Assembly (NCBI GenBank): GCA_022605405.1
Contig: JABYQQ010000002.1
Span: 186,001 to 250,000, forward strand
Direction of reading: 5' to 3'
Length of the DNA: 64,000 bases
DNA from: Earliella scabrosa
Taxonomy: Eukaryota > Basidiomycota > Agaricomycetes > Polyporales > Polyporaceae
Position numbers and translations under genes: made by a program
Part shown: positions 34,728-45,720 of the stretch, in pieces
Layout of the letters: each line of letters starts with the position of its first letter
How positions within the stretch are numbered: the first letter of the stretch is position 1
Notes under the pieces: model-generated
What the model was told of the DNA's origin: nothing
What the model saw: only the letters and a program-made list of their open reading frames with translations
Database searches by the model: none

Positions 34728-36281
34728 ATGACGAACGAGAACAACAATCCCCGACGGAGTGGCAGCCCTTGGGCACTTCCGTCCAACACAGGGCCACGCA
34801 TAGGTCGCGTCGGAGCGTGGGGCTCGACGCCATCCTCCAGGTATGCCACTCATACACGCTTGCGCGTACATGGAACGTCCCTGACATCGCTATAGCAGTG
34901 GGAACTCGTCATCCGGAGGCCGACGTATCGCGACTCTTGGGGACGTATCCAGTGCTGGGCCCGCTTCAGGAGGAGGCGGCCACAGCCACCCGCACGGCGA
35001 CGAGGACGATGAGGACGACGAAGGAGCAGGCGACAGGCGAGAGGACTGGTATGCTGGTGGTGAACGGAGGTACGCCCGCATGCATCCCGTCCCTACCGCA
35101 GCCCACATACTTCAAGATACATCGCTGACCCGACGCGTATACAGCGGTCTTTCTGTCCAGAACCCCGACAGGCCGAACGCCGTCCCCGGTGGCAATCTGG
35201 TGCGCGATCTGCTGAGGAGGGCCGCAGAGTACGCTCGCGTCTCGCATCCGGTGCTCTCACACGTCTGATCAGCCGTCATCGTCGTTTTCCGCAGAGCAGG
35301 ACCACCTTCCGAATCTGGCGCCCCTGCACCTAGGAGCCATACGTTCATCGGCGGAGGACATACTCTCGGGAGTGACGAGGTCGAGAGCACGTTCATCCCT
35401 GATCCCAACGCGCAGAACGCAGGTGTGTCTGACCCGTCAATACTCGTCATTTTATGCATGCTGACGTTCGGCAGAGCCCGAGGAGACTGCGATCCGCCAC
35501 CTGACTTTTTGGCGCGACGGTTTCACGGTGGAGGATGGAGAGCTGATGCGGTACGATGACCCTGCAAACGAGCAGATTCTGAACGAGATCAATGCCGGGT
35601 ATGTCCTCAATACTGGATTGCTTGCGGTTCATAACTGATACGTCTTCAGACGCGCGCCGCCGCACATTCTCAACGTCCGAGTCGACCAGCATGTCGAGCT
35701 GCGCGTCGTCAAGCGGCTCGCGGACGACTACGTTCCTCCGAAGCGCAAGGCGTTCTCAGGACAGGGGCAACGCCTGGGCTCTCCCGTGCCCGGCGCGTCG
35801 TCATCTAGCACGGAGCAGACCACACTTCCTGGCTCTTTCCCGACGGGTACGCCTGGAGGTAGCTCGCTGCCCACCCAGCGGTCCGCAGACGACTTTGGGA
35901 CGAGGTTTGAGGTTGATCAGACGAAGCCCACCACGAGCGTCCAGATCAGGCTTGCCGATGGGACGAGGTGAGTAGCACGAGTTTGAGTGCGTGTCCTCGA
36001 TCATGTCTGATCTGGCGTCACGATCAGGATGGTCGCTCGAATGAATTTGACACACACTGTGGGCGACATCCGCAACTTCATCAACGCGTAAGTCGTCCTT
36101 GTACTATCGCCGCCATGTGAAGTACCTCCCGCTGACGGATCCCCTCAGGTCGCGGCCCGAGAACATCTCGCGTGAATACGTGATCATGACCACGTTCCCG
36201 AACAAGACTTTGGAGGACAACGGCCAGACGATCGAAGCAGCCGGGCTCGTCAACAGTGTCGTCGTGCAGCGTTGGGTGTGA
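34728..36281 (+). CDS. SEP-UBX domain protein (p47/Shp1-like Cdc48 cofactor)
   Basis: Adapter that links the AAA ATPase Cdc48/p97 to ubiquitin-dependent processes such as membrane fusion and ER-associated decay (family knowledge). Eight exons, 34728-34840, 34896-35069, 35145-35228, 35295-35422, 35475-35598, 35650-35967, 36028-36087 and 36149-36281, give 377 residues in phase. An N-terminal Gly/Asp-rich linker is followed by a short SHP-like motif, the SEP domain ([20 protein letters not shown]...[19 protein letters not shown]), a Ser/Pro linker, and the UBX domain ([20 protein letters not shown]...[18 protein letters not shown]) that ends the protein. Unlike yeast Shp1 and animal p47, no UBA domain is seen before the SEP domain. 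Either the first exon is missed upstream or this is a UBA-less form. Starts 120 bp from the divergent tRNA-Thr. Confidence 0.9.
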
Positions 36282-36791
36282 CACGGTTCCTTGGCCAGTG
36301 TGGAAGGTGTCTTCTTGGGATGAGAGGGCCGTCTCGAAGTGTGCAGTGTGTCACCGTGGTGTATTGTTAGACTGTATCATTGCGAGCAACCCGGGGGCGA
36401 TTCAGACTGATTCTTGGTAGCCACTGCCGTACACGTTTGTCAGCCGACCCCCGAGACGAGCAAGAGACTAGCTCGAGCGGGACGCCCCCTTTTGGGGGTC
36501 AAAATTTCTGATGACGGGACGCCACCATCGCTCCCCCGCCGCGCCCCCCGAGCCCCCGACGCGTCTTGGAGCTTGCCTTTGTCCCTCTCGCCTGGTGCGA
36601 TGCCCACCTAGACTCTGCACGCGTTCTCCACGCGCACGACATTGCATTGTCCGCCTGGGACGCGCTCGGAGGCCGTGTGACGCCTCGGACGACGGCCCGC
36701 ACGCGTTCAAAGTGAGTAGCGCGCGAACCCCTCCTGGACTCGTGTACGAGCTCAATGCGATTGCGATGATATAGAATTCGCGATTGAGGTG
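36282..36791. other. Upstream region of the zinc-module gene
   Basis: About 0.5 kb without a clear gene. A hairpin GCCCCCTTTTGGGGGTC lies near 36483-36501, flanked by two copies of GGGACGCC. An unannotated first exon of the next gene could lie here, but no motif supports it. Confidence 0.4.
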
Positions 36792-39700
36792 ATGAACGCG
36801 ATAGCCATGCCCGTTATGCCTATGCCGCCGTCGTCGACGATGCACGCCAGTGTCGGTGCGACCACCGCGGCCAGTGCGAGCGAGACTCAGAACTTGAAGA
36901 TCAGAGAAGACGCGCCCGGGATCACAGCAGCCGCACAGATGGAGGAGTACTGGCCCGAGTTCGTCGGCGGTAAGCGCGTCTGCGCGTCAACGGGGTGCAC
37001 GACGCTGCTTGAGGCGGGCTGGCCGTGGCCGCGGTGCAAGGCCTGTCGGGATGAGCGGAGGCGGTCGGTGAGAGTGGTGAGTGCCGTCGTTGCTGTGGGT
37101 CCGCGTGTATTCCTGATCTCTTCCCATGCACCTCAACCCTATCCAACTCTCTTTCTCAAAACGAAGAACGTACCATGCACATGCTGTTTCGTAACAGCGG
37201 TCTCCATCAGCCTTGCACAAGCCAAGTCGGGCAAGCGGTACCTCTGTCCTGCTTGCCATGAGCGGAACAAGGCGCTCGTCGCTGCGAATGTGCACCTCCC
37301 CTCGCTGCAACAGGCCACTGAAGCGCAAACTGTACCGGTTCATGCTCAGCCTGCCGCGCCATCTGTCCCTCCTGCGCCCCAACATCACAACTCTGCGCCC
37401 TCTGCCAGTGCGTCAGGACATCTTCCATCACAGGCCCCCCAGCCCGCACCGTCCGCCCAGCCGTACGATGTTCTCGTGGCTGCGAGGATGTTCGTCCACC
37501 CCCACCACCAACATCTGCTCCAACGACACGCTGTCCCCGTCACTTCCATTCCAGTGGTGCCCATGCCGGCTTCTGCCATTTTGGCTATCGCGCAGGCATC
37601 GCGACGCCCGTTCGTCGGCCTGCCGCATTACGGTCCACGTGGAGAGATATACGCGGTCAATCCGGTGGATGTTCATGTGTACGGCCCGCAACCCGGTGTC
37701 GTTTCGATCCCACAGGTAGTCGCACCCTCCGTGACGGCACCATCGGTCCCCCTGGCGTCCCAGCAGCCCACAACACAGCTCTCAGGCGCCACAGATCGGA
37801 GGGATTCTCTATTCGTCCCCAAAGTCGGTGCCCCGGAGATCGTTCCGGCGCTGACCAACACTATTGGCTCTGATCCAAGTTCGCAGAACATGCAACACTC
37901 GGCGCCCCTTCAGACGAGCATCAATGCCTCAACGAAAGACTCTAAGGCGGTACCGGAGGTGAGCAATTACGTTCGGTTGCGATGCTCCCAACTAACGACG
38001 GCTCACAGGGCCATACCGGCGCAAACAGTAACGGACAGGCTTCGGAACCCCCGTCAGTGCTCCGCAAGAAGCGCAAGAGGGGATTGCCTCGAAGCAAGCG
38101 CCTCTGCGCCGCGCCTGACTGCGGTCGGCCAATCCCATCTCAATTCCAGGGAACTCTTTGCCCAGGCTGCGGCTTCGATCGCTGGCGAAAGCAACTTCGT
38201 GCGAGTTTCGAGAGCGTGCGCACGGCGATGACCACCGAGAGCGACGCGCAGGTCGATGACAAGGAGAACGAGGCGCCAGTAGCGATGGTGGTGGACGGGC
38301 CTCCAACTTCTCCGGCGCCGACATCGACCTTGCAAACCCACCGCAGAATAGTCAACAGTATCCCGATCAAAGCTCAAGTGACCAAGGTCGCCGAAGTGAA
38401 GACTGAGCCCATTCGCGCATCACAGGCTTCACCAGTCCAACCTACGGATACTCCAGCTCAGCCCACAACACCCGTTTTCGTCCCACCCATGCAACATGCT
38501 GAAGCCGCCGTCTCTAATGTTGTTTCGAACGCCATGGAAGTTGATCCTCAGTCGTCCTCTGATGAGGAACCCTTATCATCCAAGCCTAGGATGATCCAGG
38601 ACGTCTCCTCTGATGACGAGCCGCTTGCTACCAAGCTCAAGGGAGATGTGTCTTCCGATGATGAGCCTCTAGCGACCGCGTACGCCACAGGTGCGGTCTC
38701 TTCTGATGACGAGCCTCTGGCCACCAAACTCTGCGGTTCGATGTCATCTGACGACGAACCCCTCGCTGATGTCGTCAAGCCGAAACCGTCCCCCTCCCCA
38801 TCCAAACCGAGCGCAGCAAGGCTCGTATCAAGTCAAAGCTCCCTGCGGATCGTGATCCCACCCTCGTTACAGCCCCACCCGGTGCAGCCTCCTCCCTTGC
38901 GCATACGTCGCGTTCGTTTGATACTAGGTCCTCGGCCTCCCACCCCGGACTCAGACTCTTCGTCCTCTTCTCGCGAGTCTTCTCCGGAGCGTTCATCGCC
39001 GTCCTCCTCTCGATCCTCGTCGCCGCGGTACAAGAAACGGCGATGGGTCTCCTTGAACTGGGACTCGGACATGTCTGAGCTGACCCCTCTGGAGGATTCG
39101 ACGGACGAGGGCGAGTCTGAGATCGACCCGCCTGAAAGTCCGGTCGAGACTCCTGCCCCCACCCTGATGCCCACCCCCTCATCGTCACTGCCCTCAATCA
39201 CCCCTACGGAGACCAAGCGTCAACCACGTCCTGAGAAGCACCGTTTACAATGCGCGTCCCTGGAGTGCGTGAATCTGCTCCCCCGGTACTGGAACTTCCG
39301 GTTCTGTGACGTCTGCCGATTGCGCAGTCTCCACGCCCGCAGGCAACAGAAGCAGGCCATGAAGGAGGGGAATCGCGCTCTAGACGCATGGGAGGACATC
39401 CCGGTGAGTGGTCTCTCGTGGCTACCTTGAATACGGATACGGGGGCTGATGATACACATTGCCTACAAAGCTTCCCCCTGATGGCGACCTGACGGGTTAT
39501 CGCACGTGCAGTAAGTCGCAGTGCCAGCAACTCGTGCCGCCGGTTGAGCGATACAAGTACAAGAGGTGCCCCCGTTGCCGAGCGTATGGACGCCAGTATC
39601 ATAAGAACGTCCTTCGCGTGGGCAAGCAGGGCTCTTCGGACGCCAATACTGCTCTATCCGAGGCTTCGTATGCAGTCAGCGTTCTGCCAGGCGGCGCGGG

Positions 39701-40413
39701 CGCGCTGGAAGGACAACCGGAGGAGCCTCGCAGCGCTGGGAAAGCAGGCTTCGAGGATAGCGGTAGCGATAAATTGCTAGAACTGGTACGTCCTCCTCGC
39801 CTCCAGTATACTACCGTCCGTGGTATGCTCAAACCCTCGGGTGTCCGCCGCACTGCTTGCAGCCGGCCTTCCAGCACTTCTCTGCGCTCCTGGGTGCGCT
39901 CCGCGCGCGCTTCCAGGACTTCCGGGCGGCGCAGACGCGGTACGTGCAGCTCAGGGCGCTGCAGGGCGCGGAGAGCAAGCCGATGGTGTTCAGCTTCGAC
40001 GGCGAGTACTCGATCGTCGCCGATCCCTCCGGCGGGTCCGTCGACGCGATCGTGAACGGCGCGATCCGGGACATCACGCTCGGACTCGGGCTCGTCTTTT
40101 CGTACGTCGGATATTTCCCTTTGTCTTGTCGCCCGTTGGTGTGATTTAATCGATACCCGACAGGCTCGTTGGTGTTCCGTCGGGGCCCGAGGAGAGCATC
40201 ATCGCGGCGCTGCAGTGCTTGTACACTGCGAAGATCCCGTCCTTGAAGCCAAAGCAGCGCAAGAAAGGCACGGCGTCGGAGCTGAGCCCTAACAAAGCCC
40301 TTGCGCGAGAAGTCGCCATGGCGGGGGAGCTGCAGATCTGCGTCGCGTGGGACCGGAGACACAAGTTCTTCCCCGGGCAGAGGATCATGGTGCGCTTCCG
40401 CCTCGTTGGGTGA
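36792..40413 (+). CDS. Unknown protein with four CxxxxC/CxxC modules and acidic repeats
   Basis: Probable exons: 36792 to about 37076, about 37227-37958, 38009-39403, 39471-39785, 39863-40101 and 40164-40413, roughly 1,050 residues. The first intron is uncertain because the frame stays open through it. Four similar modules of the form C-x4-C-x(12-15)-C-x2-C appear, each followed by a basic stretch: CASTGC...CKAC RDERRR, CAAPDC...CPGC GFDRWRK, CASLEC...CDVC RLRSLHARR and CSKSQC...CPRC RAYGRQYHK. A further CPACHERNK follows the first. Between modules 2 and 3 lies an acidic Ser block with five units like SSDDEPLATKL, then Ser/Arg-rich and Pro-rich linkers. The C-terminal 160 residues (VFSFDGEYSIVAD...RHKFFPGQRIMVRFRLVG) look globular. 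The cysteines probably bind zinc, and the acidic Ser units resemble CK2 sites; nuclear role is a guess. I do not recognise the family. Confidence 0.75.
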
Positions 40414-42261
40414 CCCCTCCCCTTTTTCTCCTTCTTCCGACGTCGCCGTCGTCATGATCAAATATATGCGCCATACGATATCTGTGCGAGTTATTCTTGA
40501 TACCGTTCGAGCTTCTTATAGTGTGTAGGAGTATAATCTGATCTCGGGCTTGAATATGTAGCTGACGCCTCGCTGCTAATGTTACTCGTATACCTTTTTA
40601 ACTACGCTTGTGGTCGATTGCAGCTTGCTTCGCATGTCTTGTATTACATGCAGCTCCCATGGCCCAGGGATCCCAACTCGACTGGGCGACGGTGCCTCTT
40701 CCGCGCCTATCCTGTTGCGATCCCACACCTCTAGGGAGGTACGTGCGCGTGAAGAGGTATTCTATTCTCGAGGACGGGACGGATATCAGTACACTACCTG
40801 AGGACGTCCAACAGCGCGTGTATTATACACGGTAGTCACTGCGACATATGTCGCGAACCTACCTAAACATCTGGTCATCTCTGAGCATGGTTTTTGGAGG
40901 GATTGACAAAGATAATTTATGGTCCTCACAAGGACGGAGAATGCGGGAAGCGCCTGGACCTTGCAAGCACCACGGGCGTCTGTATTGCCATTCTGGGCCC
41001 AGGCTTCTCCGCCACGTCGTTCATCCAAACCACGACTTTGTGTCCACACCGCGGCACGCATTCTCTACTCCTAACGACTTGATCGCATTTGAATCTCTCT
41101 CATGTATTACGGCTTTACGTACGTAAGGCCTCGTGCTTCACTGCCGGCCGGTTCAACTTCGTAGTCCCACAGCCTGACTGGTGAGCATCAAGGAGCTGCA
41201 GCGCCCTTCAGAGGACATGGCTATCGGGCATTGAGGCATGGACCTAGCCACGATACTTGTGTACGGTGAGTGAATGGCGTTTGTAGGGTTTTTTGCTTTC
41301 ATGAATTATTGACTAGTATCTCAGGCTTCTCAGCTGTTCAGACGTCCGGGTACGGGGCACACCCGGGCCTTCAGCCGGCGAGTTGGTGACGAGTTAGTGC
41401 GTCAGGACAGAGGCAGTGCAACGGTCAACAACATCGTCTCATCGTCGCGTGCGCTATCCTCCTGATAGTGCGCCACAAGCCGGGTTCTAGTCCTGAGCGA
41501 CACAACTAGCTTGAGCGCTGAGAAGACGCCTGCTCCGGGCGCACATCATTGAATTTGCTGCATACTCTCTCAGCGAGCCGCCTTGGCTACTGGTTAGCAT
41601 CCGGAGCCGGATGGCAACATCGACAGGTCAAGCGCCTCTACTCATACGTGTACGTATATACCAATCTTCTCGATCCTTAGTATATGAGGGGGAGGAATCG
41701 CTACTGACTTTTAGAATTAGATACAGGGACACTTGTACCCTGATATCCTCCATAGTCTCATTCTAGAGCGTATTTCCATGTTGTCTGAGTTCCATTCGCA
41801 ATGTCCGTTGACTCGTGGCGCTGATTATTCTGTTTTTAGAATCGGTCGCTTACAAGGAACATCAACGCGAATAGCGAGCAGGACAAATTCGGATGGCCAT
41901 AGGGCACCTGGTCGGTGACCGTGCTCGAGCGCGCCCCAATGAATTTGAGGTTTGACTGCGATGCTTTACGACATCCATCCCTCGTATGTATTGGACAGCG
42001 ACCACTTCGGGCCGCCCTCGACATTTTCGACCGAGCCGATATGCCCGACACACACTTCTCCCCCTGCCGCTCACTAGTCTCATCATTCGGCCGTGTTTCA
42101 AACCATGTGTTGGCGCAAGGAATACCAGTCGCCGATGCATTCCGGACAACCACGGGCTGGGTGTGGCCTTTCGTGCGTGCTGGAGTCGCTGGCTCGCGAT
42201 ATAAATGGGAGATGTCTCCAGCATAGGACATCAGCAGCGAGGGGATCTCATCCGATTCGCA
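40414..42261. other. No gene supported
   Basis: 1.85 kb of intergenic DNA with only short frames. The last 100 bp includes TATAAATGG near 42200-42208, a plausible TATA box about 55 bp before the ATG of the secreted nuclease-like gene. A stretch near 41455-41510 looks faintly tRNA-like but does not fold (see rejected items). Confidence 0.45.
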
Positions 42262-45200
42262 ATGCTCGCGAGCCTGACGGTCTCCTCCTTCGCCCTGTTG
42301 GGCGCGACATTTGCCTCCAGCATACCCCATCTACTACCTCGTGCGCCGGCAAACGGCACGTGTCTCTCCGCTCCAGACGACGCCTGTCTCTCTCTCCTAG
42401 GTCTATGCGTCTCCAACATTGTGTCCGGCTCTGTGAGTACCTACCTTCCACCGGCAAACGTGATCGCTTAATGTCCATCCAGGTTCCCTCGAATGCATTT
42501 TGGAGTGATCGGGTCTGCACGGCTGCCGCGACTTGCGCAGGCGTGAGTCATCGCCACTCTTAGCCCGACCTTGGTTTATAATTGACCATGCATACCACCA
42601 CAGATGGGTTCGGTGCTTAATGCCGCATGCTGCGCCGGAACGTGTAGGCAACCTTTGGACATACAGAACCTAGACACGAATGTGGGTGTTGATGTCATGC
42701 ATCACACTGATTCATGAACCAAGCGTCGTTCGACCAGGTGTATGCAGCAATGGTCGGCAACTGTGGCTCTCAGCCCGTCACCAACTGTGCTCTCACTTGG
42801 CGTGAGCATCTTCGGGCCTTTGTTGTGTCTGTACGTCGCTAACATGCGTGATTGGCACACCAGAACCCTTCGTCGACTGGTTCTACAATACGATTCAGAT
42901 GACCGGGACGAACCTATGGCCTGAGTACGTCTTTGCACGTTCTAAGTACAACACGAGTCTGACGGCTCTTCGCAGGTCCGGTGATGATGTACTCGCCGAG
43001 TGGGCCGACATCGCGACATGGACGGCATTCTGCGAGGGGACGAACTGCGTCGACGCTTCCATTCCGTACAGCAACTTCAACGACTGGTTCCACTTCTCAG
43101 CGACGGTCGACGTCACAACGCCCGGAACGCCCCAATACACTGAGCCGCTGAGCACCGATCCCGCGACAAACGAGAATAATATGACCCCCGATTTCACGTG
43201 GCCATGTGTCTTCGACGACCCTGGTGACTGTGGTTGGGACTACGGTCCCCCAACCCCGCCAGAGAACCTCACTGCCCTCGCAGTCGTGAATAGCCCACGG
43301 CGCACCAACCCCTTCGAGGACAACGACGCATTCCCCCCTCTCACTGCCAACCTTTCCGCAATCGCGCGCTCTGATGGCTATCCATTCGGGCGAGCAGAGC
43401 ACCAGCCGCATAATGTTCCTCCTCCTGTCTATGTGATGGGCGAGCCGCTCACCCTCCATCTCGATGGACCCGACGCCTACGAAGTCCCGGAGGAGCTGGA
43501 CGACCTCCTCTTGGCCGACGAGTCCGATGGCATCCCACTGGACGACCCACTCCTTGCGGCGAACCTCACAGATGACGGTTCGTCTCCCGTGATCAACGCC
43601 ATCACTCCTGATCGCTGCCTCGGTCCTATCGATACGCCCACTACCCTGCCAACACTGACATACTTCTGCGAGTTCCTTCCAAACATCTGCGCGAACATCC
43701 GCGGTCATTCGGACTGGCCGTTGGCTGACTCCATGATCCTCACTTACGATCCGTTCAGCGCGAGTACTGGCCGGAGGCGACGTGGTGTCTGTACGACTGC
43801 TGTCAAGGCACGGTTCCAGACCAGGGCGTGCGACAAGCGGCAGCATGACCCGTCATTTTGGCCCGTGAGTACATTTTCCCTTTCTTTGTTCCGCCATTCA
43901 CACTCACACATCTTGCTTCCAGATATCCTGTGACGAGTTCCCGTTTAACTCGGTGCTCGAAGGAGGAGCGGCCAATACTGTGACTAAAGGCGTGCCCATG
44001 CGCGAGCAGCAATACCAGGGCTCACTGCAGACATCGGTCACCAACCTCCTCAGCCGGTCAAACAACCTGCAGACACTCTGGAAGGGCTCGACCAGGAGGA
44101 GGTGTCACAGGTGGCGGCTCAGACTTCTTGACACTACTCCTGGGAGTGCGCCAGCGAATGCCGTTGGGACGCTCAGCTCAGGGTCCGCGTTCTTCCGCAA
44201 AAAGGTGAACAACAGCAACACCGGTATCCGCTTCATCACCGACCGCCGCAAGCTGAGGCCGATGGGACATGAGTGCTCGCACGACTGGAACTACCGGACC
44301 ACGGACCGCAGCGTGCGTGTTCCCTCCTTCAACAAAGGGTTCGATTGCAGACCCTGCAAGATTGGCCCGACGAGGGTCAATCGCTGCACCGATCCGTTCG
44401 CTCGGGGGAAAGCGGTCATGCCCACATCTGCTCCAGCCGAGGACCTCGATCTCGCCAAACGCCAGGTTGTGCCCACGACATGTCCATTCACAACCTCGAC
44501 CTCAGCATCGACTGTCGCGGAAGCTACTGCTGTTGCGAAGGATTCTGCCGCTGCCGCTGCCGCCGCTATGGCCGCTGCTGCCGCTGCCGCTGCTAACGTT
44601 CCCGCGGAGGCTGCCCCGGCCGCCGCCGCCGCAATTGCTGCTGGGGAAGCTTTGATACCTGCGGCTGCTGCACTGGTATGTCCTCACGTCACGACCTCCA
44701 GAGCACACAGTTAATCGCTTCTTCAGACTATCCCGTTGAGCGATGCCGCGTGGGCCGATGCCTTCTCTGCGGCTGAAGCCACCCTTGAAACTGCCTCCGA
44801 CGCTGTCTCATCTCTATGGGACTGGATCTTCAGCGATGATGACGACGATCCGGTCAAGCAAGTAGTGGACCAGGTAAGTCTCTCGAAGTTGACATGCGCG
44901 GTATTTCTATAACGAGGTGTGTATCTCGCATCTGTAGGTGTCTGAGGCAACCAACTCGGTATCCGATGCGATGGACACCGCCAAGGACGTGATGGACCCC
45001 ACTGTTGCTGTTCCTCCTGACCTCGATCCTGCCAAGAACCCGCTGTTGAACTCAGGACCGCCCCCCGATACGCCCCCTGCGGCGTGCTTTGGTGCGGGTT
45101 CAAGGGGGTTCCTGAAGGTTGGAGACGCGTATGTCACCAACGCGAACGGCAAGGCTGCAGCCACGCTCCTCGATGCCGGATCCAACGCATACTTCGGCCT

Positions 45201-45486
45201 CAACTTGAATCCCGATAATCGACCTATGGTTCCGATTTCCGGATGCCGAGGCGTGTACAGCCTGGGCCTCGGGGATCCTACTGCCCAGTACCAGGTCGAC
45301 TGCTCTTCGATGGAGCTCGGCGTGTACTGGAGCGGGATCAAGCAGGCATGTTACACTTACGATATTGGCGGTGGTCTCTTCTACCTGATCTGCTCCAATG
45401 ATCTCGGGAGCGCTTATCAGTGTCTTCGAGGCATAGGCCTGGATGGTAACCTCATAACGGCGTTCCTCAGTTGGGCTACTTCCTGA
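42262..45486 (+). CDS. Secreted protein with NucA/NucB-like nuclease motif
   Basis: Exons 42262-42432, 42483-42542, 42604-42643, 42724-42801, 42864-43864, 43923-44675, 44727-44873 and 44938-45486 give 932 residues in phase. The N-terminus is a signal peptide (LASLTVSSFALLGATFAS). A Cys-rich region follows (CLSAPDDACLSLLGLC, LNAACCAGT, MVGNCGSQPVTNCALTW). Exon 6 opens with ISCDEFPFNSVLEGG and then TKGVPMREQQYQGSLQT, which fits the core of the DNase NucA/NucB fold (C-D-E-[YF]-P-F with Glu/Asp catalysis); TGRRRRGVC just before it also fits. A run of alanines (about residues 570-625) links to a C-terminal domain (VGDAYVTNANGKAAATLLDA...DCSSMELGVYWSGIKQACYT). DNA as substrate is inferred. Roles could be nutrition or attack on competitors. 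TATA-like sequence lies 55 bp upstream. Confidence 0.75.
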
Positions 45487-45720
45487 GTATCGCCAATGTA
45501 CCTCTTATCATTGACCTACCTCATCTCTAGTGTTGTACTGCAAATGTTACGATCTCAACGAGTCGACATTTTGGTATTCCACGATTGACTTGAGTCATAT
45601 TCGTCACACGTTGACTAGTTACTTAGTACTAGAGTGTTGCTCTTGGACGTCAATGTGGTAGCAGAGAGCGCACCACTTGAGGAGTGCATAGCAGCAGCAC
45701 AAGGGATAAATACAGAATAA

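Noticed and set aside
36483..36501. Hairpin with T run resembling a bacterial terminator
   Set aside because: The context is a eukaryotic nuclear gene region, so intrinsic termination does not apply.
41455..41520. tRNA-like stretch with GGGTTCTAGTCC resembling a T arm
   Set aside because: No matching acceptor stem, D arm or anticodon stem could be drawn.
42604..42681. Exon 3 of the secreted nuclease-like gene extended to CRQPLDIQNLDTN
   Set aside because: That donor puts the next exon out of frame; ending at 42643 restores VYAAMVGNCGSQPVTNC and keeps the phase through the gene.
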